64,000 nucleotides of DNA from Anoplopoma fimbria (Eukaryota > Chordata > Actinopteri > Perciformes > Anoplopomatidae). This document shows, one piece after another, positions 48,576 through 59,090 of the stretch. The notes under the pieces are model-generated. The model worked only from the letters and a program-made list of their open reading frames with translations, had not been told where the DNA came from and searched no databases. Position 1 is the stretch's first letter. Every line of letters begins with the position of its first letter. The stretch spans positions 27,005,734-27,069,733 of the forward strand of contig NC_072467.1 of NCBI RefSeq assembly GCF_027596085.1, read 5' to 3'. The position numbers and the translations under genes are program-made.

Positions 48576-51500
48576 CTTCAGGTTCCTGTGGCGATGTGGA
48601 GGAGGAGGGCAGTCGGAGAAAGAGACAGCAGCGAGAAAAGTCATAGAAGAAGAGTACAGGTCACTGGGACCCATGAGGTGATCATTCATTCATTCATTCA
48701 TTCATTCATTCATTCATTCATTCATTCATTCAGTTATATGTTCAATCACTTACTAGTTCATGTTCGTATTCCTATATGTATTAATTCCAACAGTCAATCA
48801 GATATATGATCATTCATTTATTCATCCATTCATTTATTAAGTTATACTCTGTGTGAAATCATCTACGTGTTAGTTAAGTCATTCATTCATTCATTCATTC
48901 ATTCAGTCAATCAGTTTTATTTAGTCATCCATCATACAATCATCCTCTCACATTGATTCTCTAATTCATTCTAATTCTGTTGTGTATTAATTCTAATACC
49001 CTTCTTTTCATCTACTCATCCACCCTTTCATCATTCACTCATTCATTCATTCATTCATTCATTCATTCATTCATTCATCCTCCTTTTTTCCCCGTTCCTT
49101 TCAGTTCTCAGGAGTCGGTCACTGCGGTGGTTTTCTTGATGATGGTGTTGTTGTGGTTGACCAGATCTCCAGGTTTCATGCCGGGCTGGACTTCCCTCTT
49201 CCCTCAGTGAGTCACATTCCTTTTTCATTCCACTGTGGTTTATTTATTTATATTTATTTATATTTATTTTTATTTATTTATATTTATTTATATTTATTTA
49301 TATTTATTTATATTTATTTATATTCATTTATATTTATTTATGTTATTTATGTATTATTGTTTATCATATTCTATTGTAAATGTTCATATTTCCATTTTAA
49401 ATTATGTATCATACTAATGAACTGTTTATTGTCATCACCAAGTCAAATTCCAATTTTGTGAAAACATTCTTGTCAATAAACCATTTCTGTTTTATTTCAT
49501 CTCAGTCCCACCCACCCCGTCCTGCTGCCACAAATACTCACTAAACACCAAAATGATTGATTTTAACTACAGTGACCAGCTGTCTTTAGGAAATTACTTT
49601 TTTACGAAGAAAAGGTATTATTTGTGAGGTGTTTTTACATATTCACTTCAGTTGGAAGTCACAGACAGGATATGAAGACACAAAGGTACAAAGATGGACT
49701 AACACATTCTTGGTTGTTGTCGTTCATTAAATGTATTAAAATACATTCAAAAATGTATAATTAATAACACCCACATTTCCCACTTCTGTCACAATCTTGG
49801 TTTTGTTCAGGTTGTTTCCTGTTTTATTTTGAAGTTCCCTGCCTCTTGTGTCCCGTGTTTGTTTGACTTCCTGTCTTTGTGGTCTTCTCTCCTTTTTTTC
49901 TGTGCAGCATCGGTGTTTGTCTCATCCCGTTCCCTCGTTAAGTTTCTTTATCTTTGTCATTTCAGTATTTCCTGTTTTATTTTGTGTTACTTTACTCATT
50001 TCAGGTAACTTCACTTCCTGCCTTTGTGCCCCGATTAAATCCACCTGTGTCTATTCACCTCCACCTCCCCAGTGTATTTAAACCCTGTCTTCGCTTGTCT
50101 CCGTGTCGGTTCCTCTGCTATGTTCCTGTTTGTATCCCTCTGATTCACCTTTATCCTGTTTGGTGTCGTTTGCCCGTTGTAGTTTTTGTTGATATGCAGT
50201 TACTTCTTCTGTACTCACCTGGCAGGCAAGTTTTGTTTTGGACATTTCTTTATTGAAAAGCAAGGTTTATTATCCTTCTACTCCTGTTGTGGCAGAAAAC
50301 CAATGAAGAGACGAGAGTTCTTGGAGTTTGCAACCAGCGGGGATATTTTATTGCAGACGAGCTTACAACAAAATTCAACATGTTAGTCTTTACATGATCT
50401 CTTCATACCTTTAATCCCGCCCCCCTTCCATCGCTTTCAGCTAATCACGTCTCGTCGATTGGACCATGACGAAGTACTGTCACGTACTGTTTTCCTTCAT
50501 CAATGTTAGGTCATGTCAACCTAACCGACATGACAAATGTCACTCTCATCTGCCAACCCCTCCTGACAGGACTTTAGCTTGTTTATGTGAATCGTTTATC
50601 TCCCTTATTCCCACAGATGATCTTATCCAACAAGTTATTGGGCTTCAACATAACACGTTATATAAAGTTGTATATTTAGATAGATTTTCCTCAACACTCC
50701 TCGCATCTATCTGCATTTGGGTCCATCCCCAGTTTTCTTTTTGTCCGAACGTGAGGACTTCTTTATGTTTTTTCCCCAATTAATGTGATGTAATTCTTAT
50801 AGTCAGACACCCTGGTTTAAGTTTGTTCATTGTAAAATCTCTTGTACAATCAAATGTTATATATTTTTTTGTCTTTTAAGCTGAGGTGGCATTAAAACAG
50901 TTGTTTTGTTTTTGTCTTGAGCAATCACTCGGGCCACATCACTGACGCCACCGTGGCTCTGCTGCTGGGCCTCCTCTTCTTCATCGTACCTGCCTACGGA
51001 CCGTCCAGAAAATACGGTAAATTCACAAGATGTGAGTCTGTGATTCGTACTGTAGGGTTATTCTACAGTCACATCCACGGTTTACTTAAGTATCATTATT
51101 AGGTACTTGTAATTAAATGTTGTTTTTTCAACTAATTTCCTTGTTAATAACCAGTGTTAAGTCTGTAGAGAGACAGCTTGTCTGTAAATATGTATACAGG
51201 ATGAAAAATAGTTTTTAAAAAATCTCACTCCATCCAGAGGCCATGATCTCCTGGAAGGACTTCCAGGCCTCCATGCCGTGGAGAGTAGCCCTGCTGGTCG
51301 GTGGAGGCTTCGCACTCGCTGAGGGCACAAAGGTAAATGTTCAAATATCATTTTATTGTCATCATGCATCACAGGTTTGCACAATGAAATGCAGTTGTAG
51401 ACCATTTGCATGACAACCAAAACAAAAACAGTCTTTATTTTGCATCAGAAGGAATGTCAACAGAAACAAATCTCTGGCTCCATAATATGGCCAACTTGTT

Positions 51501-54500
51501 AACGTTAATAATTCAACAGGGAATCATTGTCCCTTGACTTTGGTGTGTTTGACAGAGTCCGCCTCCTCTTGTCCTAACTCAGTCCTGCACTTTTTTCAAA
51601 AGGAGGCATCGCCTGTTGATGTATTCAACAGTTTGGTAGCTCATTTGACCTTTTCTTGAGGACGCAAGACTTTGTAACATTTCAGGGAAAATGAAAGCCA
51701 TGAGAGTGGATGAAAGCGGTAACGTTGCATGGACAAGAAGCCGTTACTAATAAGAAAAGCGCTTGCAGGTGGATTTCGTTACCGCTGGACTGAACCAAGC
51801 TAGCTTTTTCCCCTGTATCTTGTGTTTGTGCAAAGCTAAGCTAACCATCTGCTGGCTGTGGCTTCATATTTAGCGTACATGCATGAGAGTGACATCATGC
51901 TTCTCATCCAATTCCAGGCAAGAAAGCATATAAACCCATTTCCTGAAAATTACAGATTTAAACCAACTGTAATACCATCAAAGAAAAAAGGCTGATTTAT
52001 CAAAACTCAGACAAACAAACCCAGCTACCTGCATGAATGGACAACTTCTTACTAATTCTAATTTGGGTGAACTGACCCTTTTTAATCAGCTGGAACCAGC
52101 CATGAACATGCAAATCACATACATTATATTAAAGCTGGTTCTAAACATCATGGTGTGTGTGTCCGCAGGAGTCGGGCCTGTCTTTGTGGGTGGCCAAACT
52201 GCTGACACCTTTGGGTGATCTGCCAGTCTTGGCCACAATCGCAGTCGCCTGCATCATCGTCACCACGGTAACAGAGGTGGCCAGCAACGCCGCCACCATC
52301 ACCATCTTCCTCCCCATCCTCTCTCCTCTGGTAGGTTTGCAGTGTTATCTCTGTAATCCCTCTAACTTCATGATCTGGTCTTCATGCCAAACTAAATTGT
52401 TGGTGTTTATTTATTTATTTTATTAATATTGTTTTTTAGAACGCAGAAATATTTACATCTGAGGTATATAAATAAATATTTTCTTCTGAGATGTAGTACA
52501 GTAAAAAGTATAAAGTAGCATGAAGTGGAAATACACAACTAAATTACCTCAAAACTGCACTTAAATACAGTACTTGACTTAATATAAAAAAAGTGACAAA
52601 TCCAGTTATAACTTTCTTTGTTTTTATTCTCTTGAGGATTTTTTCACTTTTTTCAGGTTAACACACGTCTACAGAGGTGGACTGTATTAAAATTAAAATA
52701 ACACAATACAAACATGTTCTTCTCTGGTCAAAGCAGATGAATGTTTCATGATAAGATTTTCTTGATTCATTTTCTACCAATATGAATCAAACTTCATCTT
52801 TAATTTACCCCTGAAAACATACCAGACAGAGATCCCTTGATTTTTCTGGTAAATTAAAAATAATACAAACTAAAATCTTTTTTCATTTTTAATTTAAAAA
52901 AATAAACTAAAAAGAACAAAAGTGGTACATGACTTTCTTCAAAATAAAATCCAGTATTTACAATACATTTGATTTAAAATAAGACATAAAACATTTAAAT
53001 TTTGCACACAGATATTTAAGGAATGTGCCAATTCTTCTTATTCCTGAGTTCATTGTTTTTGATGATTCAACGGTCTTGAAGGCAGGTTATGCAGTAATAA
53101 GAATTCATTAGACAACATTAGATAATATCAATCACTGGCTTAAAATCTGTGTGTTGGAGTAGTAGCAACGCTACAAATTATAGAAAAACATTTACAGAAA
53201 TATAGGAAAAACTCATTGATCAGAATGTGAAAAATCAATCATGTTTACCTCATACATCAGCAATAATATAGATTTATTTCATTAAATGAAGGAATCTTGC
53301 TGAATAAAATCCACTGGTTGTTCTACTCAGTGTGATTGACAGGAGAGATGATCAGAGGGGCAGAGTTTTTACCACCATCATTAAAACATGGGTTAAAGTA
53401 TGGGTAGAGTTTCTCAGTGAAGCAGCAGCCAGTAAAGGAGTAGATAAGAGCTGCAGCATCAACGTCATAAAATGAGACCAGACCCTCCTCATAATCCACC
53501 AACACCCCCACCTTCTCAGGCTGAGACTTCAGAGAGAGACGGACTGATGGGTCAGCAAGAGCTATGTACTCATTCTCATTCCTCAACCTTATCGTCCAGT
53601 AACCATTCTGAGGAGTCGCTGTGATGCTTCCCTTCCTGTTGATCGACTCTCTGAACACTCCTAAATACCACTTAGTCTTGTCTTTAACCTGAACCTCGAA
53701 GTAAAATCTTCCTGAAGAGAAACTCTGCTTTGCTAAGACATTAACATAAGAATAAAATCTCTTTGGATTGTCTGGAAGATTCTTCCTTACATCACCATGT
53801 TTAACTTGTTTTCCATCATCAGACAGGATGAGGTTGGGATGAGCTGTATCAGGATCAAGTGTCACATCCACTGCAGACTGCTGGACTCTCTTCAGCTCGG
53901 CCTCAAACAGCTTCTTCTTCTGTTTACTGAGCGTCTCCTCCAGCTGGTTCACAGCTCTCACCACAGTCCCCTCATATGAAGGTGGACTGACTCTGACTCC
54001 TGTCCAGTCCTTGGTGGGTGGAGCAGCTTTAAGGGACGTGAAGCTCTGTAGGAGGTGGAGGTGGTCTTCAGACTGTAAGAGCTGCTCCACCTCAGTGCTT
54101 CTCTTCTTCAGCTCACAGATTTCCTGTTCCAGCTGTTTGATGAAGCCTTCAGCCTGTTTCTCTGTCTTTCTCTGCTTCTCTTTGATCGTGTCGATGAGCT
54201 CGGCCTGGCTTCTCTCAACAGACTCCTTCAGAGCGGTGAAGACCTGAACACCATCTGCTATCTCTCTGTCTGCATCTTCCTCACTGAGCTCCACTGAGTG
54301 TTTGATCTCCTGAATCTTCAGTCGTCTCTTCTGGATCATCTGCTGGATTTCAGTCTCAGTCTTCTCCAGCTCGGCCTTCTTTCCTTCATATTCTTCTTTC
54401 AGAGGAACAACATCATGTGTCTTGTGGTCTGAATAAGTGCAGAGCATGCAGACACACATCTGGTCGGTCTTACAGAACAGCTCCATCAGTTTATCGTGCT

Positions 54501-57500
54501 CCGTACACATCCTGTCTTCCAGGTTCTCCACAGGGTCGATCAGCTGATGTCTTTTCAGACCTGACGTTGTCAGATGAGGCTCCAGGTGAGTCTCACAGTA
54601 GGAGGCCAGACACACCAGGCAGGACTTCATGGCCTTCAGTTTGGTTCCAGTGCAGACGTCACAGGGAACTTCTCCTGGTTTATCAGCTTGTTGCTCTGAG
54701 CTTCTGTTTCTGGCTTTCTGTTGAGCTGACTGTCTGAACTGAGCAGCCATCTCAGAGATGAAAGTATTGACCTGCAGCTCAGGTCTGGTGTAAAATAGCT
54801 TTTTACAGTTTGGACACTGACACTGGACATTAACGTCCCAGTGTTGAGTGATGCAGGTTTTACAGAAGTTGTGTCCACATGGTGTGCTGACTGGATCAGT
54901 GAACACATCCAGACAGATGGAGCACAGAAACTGATCTTCAGTCAGCAGACAGCTGGCAGCAGACATGTCTACACTCTGAGGACAAAAGGTGTGAAAAACT
55001 GTTATAACATATGTTTTGATTATTTGTTTCATAAGAGATCAGCCGTCCATCCTCGTCCACTGCAGGTAACGTTAGTTTGATCAGAAGAACAGGATCATGT
55101 ATGAAAGATAATCAATAAGCACATTTTTAAGCGGAAAATGTTTTTTAAAGATTTTGGAACTTCTTGAATGGCTGCTTAAGAAAGACTATTAGTTTACATA
55201 GAAGAAGAATAAAGCCATGTGGATTCATTTTCTTAATAGTAATTTTTTCTCACCAAATAATAAAAAAAGTACTAAAGAGTATCGATAAGGCACCGATACG
55301 GAGTATCAATAACAGTACTGGTATGGATAAAATCCCTTGTGGCGCTAGCATCTTTAGCACTGAGGTCCAGTGGCTGCTCCAAGCCCAGAACCTCATGGGT
55401 CTGGGAGAGTCCGACCCTTGGGACCATAAAATCCACATTACTGCCGTTTGTATTATCATAGTGACGGTCTTCTGGTTTTCAACAAAGCAACTACGTTCTG
55501 CCGTTTGCTTTAGATTCTCGTGGTGGCACATGTGGACATGGACAGGTTGCAGTCAGTGTGTGTGTTTTAGAAACACTAAGCTAAAGCAATACACACTTTG
55601 TTGTACATTGTTTAATCTCAGTTGTCAAATTCCGTGAAACTGATCACAATACACTGAATACATATATAATTCTGTTTTCTGCCATTTCATGGGTGTTTTT
55701 TCTTCTTCGGCTACACAGATATCGTGATGTATCGTAGATGATGGTCCTGCATTTACCAAGTATCACAGAATCGCTCTATAGTGAGACCATCGTGGGCAAT
55801 ATATCGTGATAGTTTGGTGGATTACTCTGGGATTTCAAACATTTAATTCACATCACAGTGTCAGAGTTTGAAACAAGTTTTCCAAAGATCAGACTGAGTT
55901 TGTTTGTGTAGTGAATGTTTTAAGTCTTAACTAGTGGAGGTGGATCACTCCGCCTTTTATTCAAACTGGTTTAACAACATGTTTAAGGTTTGCCTCTGGC
56001 TGATCCCTGCCTGAGCTCAAACAGGAAACAGATCTTTGAATTAGATAAAGCTAATGCTAGCTGTGACTGTATTCTGTCTAACCTTTAACTAGACAGAGTT
56101 CAGTCACTGTGGTTTGGTTTCTACCTCTGTTTTTATCTATAATGACACATTTCTATGGATTAATATTCTTTATACGATTGAACTCAACTTGGATCAAATA
56201 TTTAGTTAGTGTATTGTGTCTTTGTAGAACAGAGTACTCACCAGTGTTTGAAGAGATTCTGCTGTGTTGTTGAGAAAAAGCTGCTGGATTCAGTTGAATG
56301 TTTCTTTACAGAGAAACAGAGAGACTTGTCTCGACTGCAGCTCTGCTGTTGATCAGACAAACTTTCACTTTCATTTCAGGAAAAGTGACTCTGCAGCTCT
56401 CCTCTTTCAGTGTTGCTCCTCCTCTCAGTGAGGGAGGGGTGGAGGAAGTATTCAGATCATGAACTGATACCACAATGTGAAAATACAACACTACAAGTTA
56501 AAGTCCAGCATTCATTACTTACTTTTGTATTTACGTGATATATGTATGTGATGAATTAATTTTATTCATAAATTTCCCAAATCTGCTACATTTTGTAGGA
56601 ACAAAGATCAGACCAAGTTTTGGATTAACCAGATCTTCTTTGTTATGATACATACCTGTTAGAATAGATTAGAGTACATTACATAACACCAGTCATTGTT
56701 ATAAAATCGAGAAATTGCAACAACTAAAAAAATTCCATTAAACATCACGTAAAGAAAAACAATCTAAACATTTATTATATTAACTTAGTGATATTTGTAG
56801 GATATCAAATTGTGTTCTAAACAATCTTCGCTTAAAAATTCTGAACTGGCGACTCTCAACCAGTGAGAGCACCATCTCAGTGGGCCGTAATGGTAGTGCC
56901 AAATAATTCGATTTAATTTTATTTTTATTTTAATACTAGCTATTTCCATTTTATTCTTGCAATTTACAGCCCAGCTCATTTCTTATCCTGAGTTTGTCAT
57001 GTTTTTCAAATCGTTTTGAAGCCCTCTGCTAAACAAAGCTACTTCCAGTTTGGCTGCTGAGCGCCCAGCAGGCGATAGCACGACTCTTACGTTGTGTATT
57101 TAGTTCTGTTTCGCAGTAACTAAGGGTTCATGAAACATACTGAACCTACAGATAAACCACAATTTGCACAAGTGATTAGAAGTTTTCCCTTGACCTATTT
57201 AGTATGGAGCATGATATGCCAACTTTGGCAAGCTAACTAGCTAGGTTTGATAACTTCTCCCTTGGACAACAGTGGTGTCACGGGTGTGGTGTGGACCCAG
57301 AAGCAGTGCGGCAGGACACGGAGTAGAATGCAGCAGGTCGTCAATTCCTATAAGGAAACGCCAAGCCGTCAGGGAAACAGGCAGGGGATCAGGCAGACGG
57401 AAACCAGAGGAAGCGGAGGCTATACTCGTGGTCGGGGACAGAAGGCTAAGGCGGCTAACTGGGGCAAAAGCAAGGTAGGAATCTGGTGGTCGGGGACAGA

Positions 57501-58539
57501 AGGCTGAGTCGTTGACCGGGGCACAGGCAAGGCAGGGAAGTCCAGACAGGCAGGGTCGGCAACGGGAAATCAGTCCAAGGGAAATTGCTGGAAGGTCTGG
57601 CATGAATGCGGTGAACAATCTGGCCGCAAGTGTGTGACTGACTGGGGTTTAAATACTGCAGGGTGTAGGTGCAGCAGAGTGAGCAGGTGAGAGGGATTGT
57701 GCTGATGAGGTGGGTGTGGCAGACAGGTGCACTGCATGAGGCTGATTAGGTGAGTGAGGGATGGTGTGGTGAGAGAGAGGGGGCTGGGCTGTGAGCTGGA
57801 AGTGGAACTGGGAGTGGCCGGAGTGAACTGAGAGACAGAGTGACAGTGGAAGTAAGTCCAGAACTTCTTCCCTTTGTCCTTAACAAAGTTTGATATGTTG
57901 TCTATGAACCCAACCAACCCAAACCCAAAATGTAATAGCTTGAGTTCGCCGTGGCCTCCATGTTATGTCTTCTTGTGTTACACAGATTTTAGTTTTGGTT
58001 TGTTTAAATAACTGGTGTGAGGAATGAATAGTCCAAACATGTTGCGTAGGAACGACATACAGACGGTCGAACAGATGGACTAACTTGTTGTTGACTAAAT
58101 ATATTTGTGTTCATGTGATCTGTGTTTCTTCAGGCTGAGGCCATCCACGTCAATCCGCTGTACGTCCTGATCCCCACCACCCTCTGCACGTCCTTCTCCT
58201 TCCTGCTGCCCGTGTCCAACCCGCCCAACGCCGTGGTGTTCGCCTACGGACACATCAACATCCTGGACATGGTAAGGTGCTGTAGCGAAAAAACACAGTT
58301 ACAGGTTTAACATACGAACCGGCTGCAGAAACGTTACGTATAAAGTTCACTTCTGCACGTTGAACTGTAACTTCCGTGTGCGATCGCTGCTGCAGGTGAA
58401 GGCGGGGCTTGGCGTCAACGTGATCGGAGTCCTCGCCGCCCTCTTGGCCGTGGCCACATGGGGCGTTCCGTTGTTTTCCCTGGATACGTACCCTGACTGG
58501 GCGCCGGTCCTCCCCGGGTTCAACGCCACAATACCATGA
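41606..58539 (+). CDS. slc13a1: slc13a1, sodium-dependent sulfate transporter (NaS1)
   Basis: SLC13A1 is the apical Na+-coupled sulfate symporter of kidney and gut (DASS family). Exons: 41606-41710, 42797-42925, 44134-44270, 44917-45082, 46248-46287, 46428-46497, 46992-47137, 47438-47557, 48576-48677, 49105-49206, 50922-51016, 51238-51332, 52169-52330, 58134-58271, 58396-58539; about 583 residues (human 595) if one base lost in exon 4 is allowed. It begins MLKRLRRGLWNYRTVALIVL and has many hydrophobic membrane segments. The first Na+ hairpin reads SMWVQNTSAVTMVMPI, the second TEVASNAATITIFLPILSPL. Other landmarks are YPNCNCINFGNW, VGGGFALAEGT and NPPNAVVFAYGH. Exons 5 and 6 (40 and 70 nt) encode an acidic cytoplasmic linker. 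The loss near 45041-45047 shifts the frame before FGEDNPDLQLD. Intron 13 hosts a TRIM gene antisense. The end AWLP-type region is ..WAPVLPGFNATIP. Confidence 0.92.
43040..43160 (+). repeat. probable fish repeat fragment (GGTACACAGACCTTCATCAGG)
   Basis: The stretch around GTACACAGACCTTCATCAGG in slc13a1 intron 2 resembles a sequence recurring in many fish genomes. No second copy was found in this window, so this rests on recollection. Confidence 0.35.
44305..44745 (-). repeat. interspersed repeat family A copy in slc13a1 intron 3
   Basis: Reverse copy running from GGTGACGTCACCCATTGG through GCCATGTTGGATTACAG, the core and CGCCCCCTGGTGGACAG. It lies about 170 bp upstream of slc13a1 exon 4. Confidence 0.8.
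46540..46960 (+). repeat. degenerate (TAC)n/(TAG)n-rich segment in slc13a1 intron 6
   Basis: Irregular ACTACTGCTACT-type trinucleotides over about 400 bp, more decayed than the TAG region of iqub intron 9 and on the opposite strand sense. Confidence 0.7.
48503..48575 (+). repeat. (CA)n microsatellite forming the slc13a1 exon 9 acceptor tract
   Basis: About 36 CA units run directly into the acceptor CAG of exon 9 (exon starts at 48576), replacing the usual polypyrimidine tract. Confidence 0.95.
48681..48731 (+). repeat. (ATTC)n microsatellite
   Basis: About 12 ATTC units beginning a few bases after the slc13a1 exon 9 donor GTGATCATTC. Shorter runs of the same unit occur at 48880-48904. Confidence 0.95.
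49031..49078 (+). repeat. (ATTC)n microsatellite before slc13a1 exon 10
   Basis: About 11 ATTC units ending 26 bp before exon 10. Intron 9 is thus bounded by ATTC arrays at both ends. Confidence 0.93.
49232..49345 (+). repeat. (TATTTATTTA)n AT-rich array
   Basis: About 110 bp of TTTATTTATA units in slc13a1 intron 10. Leu/Tyr/Ile-rich open frames here are repeat by-products. Confidence 0.92.
51340..51480 (+). repeat. fish retroposon fragment, second copy
   Basis: Reads about TTTATTGTCATCATGCATCACAGG then CACAATGAAATGCAGTTGTAG, homologous to the fragment at 3535-3800. It starts about 15 bp after the slc13a1 exon 12 donor. Confidence 0.6.
51765..51935 (+). repeat. fish repeat family B fragment
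   Basis: GGTGGATTTCGTTACCGCTG, TGTATCTTGTGTTTGTGCAA, AGCTAAGCTAACCATCTGC and a GGCAAGAAAGC end, homologous to 16665-16850. It lies in slc13a1 intron 12. Confidence 0.65.
52485..52585 (+). repeat. interspersed repeat family C fragment
   Basis: AAAGTATAAAGTAGCATGAAG and CACTTAAATACAGTACTTGA, the 3' part of the family, in slc13a1 intron 13. Confidence 0.6.
53273..53278 (-). terminator. TRIM gene polyadenylation signal AATAAA
   Basis: Minus-strand AATAAA about 45 bp downstream of the TRIM stop codon. Another A-rich hexamer (ATTTTATT context near 53305) is less good. Confidence 0.55.
53323..54966 (-). CDS. TRIM E3 ubiquitin ligase (RING, B-box, coiled coil, B30.2), nested in slc13a1
   Basis: 547 residues in one uninterrupted coding exon. 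The RING finger is C3HC4 (C15, C18, C30, H32, C35, C38, C51, C54; CSICLDVFTDPVSTPCGHNF). A first B-box-like CDVCTG..CLVCLASYCETH follows, then a B-box 2 (CTEHDKLMELFCKTDQMCVC), a Glu/Lys-rich coiled coil at about residues 185-320, and a PRY-SPRY domain from about 370 (VDVTLDPDTAHPNLILSDDG, KTKWYLGVFRESINRKG, PEKVGVLVDYEEGLVSFYDV). The type is the fish-expanded TRIM39/bloodthirsty-like group, mostly E3 ligases, several immune-linked. The start MSAASCLLTED is preferred over a Met 22 codons upstream because a TTTTGTCCTCAG acceptor ends about 12 bp before it; the leader is a separate 5' UTR exon. All zinc ligands are intact. Substrate unknown. Confidence 0.93.
   Translation of the reverse strand: MSAASCLLTEDQFLCSICLDVFTDPVSTPCGHNFCKTCITQHWDVNVQCQCPNCKKLFYTRPELQVNTFISEMAAQFRQSAQQKARNRSSEQQADKPGEVPCDVCTGTKLKAMKSCLVCLASYCETHLEPHLTTSGLKRHQLIDPVENLEDRMCTEHDKLMELFCKTDQMCVCMLCTYSDHKTHDVVPLKEEYEGKKAELEKTETEIQQMIQKRRLKIQEIKHSVELSEEDADREIADGVQVFTALKESVERSQAELIDTIKEKQRKTEKQAEGFIKQLEQEICELKKRSTEVEQLLQSEDHLHLLQSFTSLKAAPPTKDWTGVRVSPPSYEGTVVRAVNQLEETLSKQKKKLFEAELKRVQQSAVDVTLDPDTAHPNLILSDDGKQVKHGDVRKNLPDNPKRFYSYVNVLAKQSFSSGRFYFEVQVKDKTKWYLGVFRESINRKGSITATPQNGYWTIRLRNENEYIALADPSVRLSLKSQPEKVGVLVDYEEGLVSFYDVDAAALIYSFTGCCFTEKLYPYFNPCFNDGGKNSAPLIISPVNHTE
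56242..56335 (-). promoter_or_regulatory. TRIM 5' UTR exon (putative)
   Basis: On the minus strand the sequence ..CTTCAAACACTG is followed by GTGAGTACTC, a strong donor at 56241, pairing with the acceptor at about 54978. It carries no coding frame continuing into the TRIM CDS. The 5' edge is a guess, set between the donor and the ISRE-like motif. Confidence 0.55.
56360..56378 (-). promoter_or_regulatory. ISRE/IRF-type element upstream of the TRIM gene
   Basis: The minus strand reads GAAATGAAAGTGAAAGTT: three GAAA blocks at 6-bp spacing, fitting the IRF-binding GAAANNGAAA form and the reverse of the TTTCNNTTTC ISRE core. It lies about 120 bp upstream of the 5' UTR donor, so at or just upstream of the likely transcription start. 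Interferon induction is inferred. Confidence 0.7.
56440..56530 (+). repeat. interspersed repeat family C, 5' fragment
   Basis: GTGGAGGAAGTATTCAGATC, then ACACTACAAGTTAAAGTCC, the other end of the family seen at 31060. It sits immediately upstream of the TRIM promoter region. Confidence 0.6.
57276..57845 (-). mobile_element. LTR-like element (solo LTR), 570 bp
   Basis: Begins TGTCACGGGTG and ends CAGAGTGACA, giving the TG..CA ends and a 6-bp terminal inversion (TGTCAC/GTGACA). GTGG flanks it on both sides as a probable 4-bp target duplication. Inside is a GC-rich region with repeated GGTCGGGGACAGAAGGCT and a minus-strand TATTTAAACCCC as possible TATA box. No gag/pol frame was seen. It lies in slc13a1 intron 13 beyond the TRIM gene. 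Confidence 0.65.
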
Positions 58540-58995
58540 TGGTACAGATCTCACTGAGAGGCTCGGGGACATTGAAGGGGCTCTAAGGAGGCTGAATGGT
58601 CTTTATCATCAAATTAATACATGAAAAGTAAAAAGGTGTTACTTGTGGCGATCAAACCACGGAGAATTACCACCGTCTCTTCAAGTTTATAGAGCTTTTT
58701 TTAGCCCGTTTTAGCTCCTAGTCTTGTTTATTGCAGCACATTTCCCGTCTGGTTCAGTGACGTTGTTTTGTGTGCTGATGGAGCGGTTACAATGTTAGCA
58801 TAGCCTAGCAACAATGGATGTCAGCCCCATTGAGAAAACAAACATTTTAAAAGTTATTTGCTTGTCGTCTTGCGGAGAGAACTTTTGGATTTTTATATTT
58901 ATTAAAGATTGTCAAGGTTGAATGCCCTTAGAAACTGATATGTTATTTTTTTTTCTTAATTTTGTTGTTTTTGTTTTCTAATGTTAAAAATTGGA
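58540..58995 (+). other. slc13a1 3' flank / probable 3' UTR
   Basis: No coding sequence. The first clear polyadenylation hexamers come in the duplicated segment after 58996, so this stretch is probably 3' UTR. Confidence 0.5.
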
Positions 58996-59090
58996 AAACT
59001 TGAGTCTCTTTAACTGTAAATAAAGTTTGAATAAAAAAAACAAAAAAACAAACTTGAGTCTCTTTAACTGTAAATAAAGTTTGAATAAAA
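58996..59090 (+). repeat. tandem duplicate of a polyadenylation-signal segment
   Basis: AACTTGAGTCTCTTTAACTG, then TAAATAAAGTTTGAATAAAA, occurs twice (about 58997-59035 and 59051-59090), separated by an A-rich spacer. Each copy has two AATAAA hexamers. This is the likely 3' end of slc13a1. Confidence 0.75.

Noticed and set aside
54967..55032. Upstream in-frame Met of the TRIM open frame
   Set aside because: A good acceptor (TTTTGTCCTCAG) separates it from the conserved MSAASCLLTED start, so the extra 22 codons are intronic.
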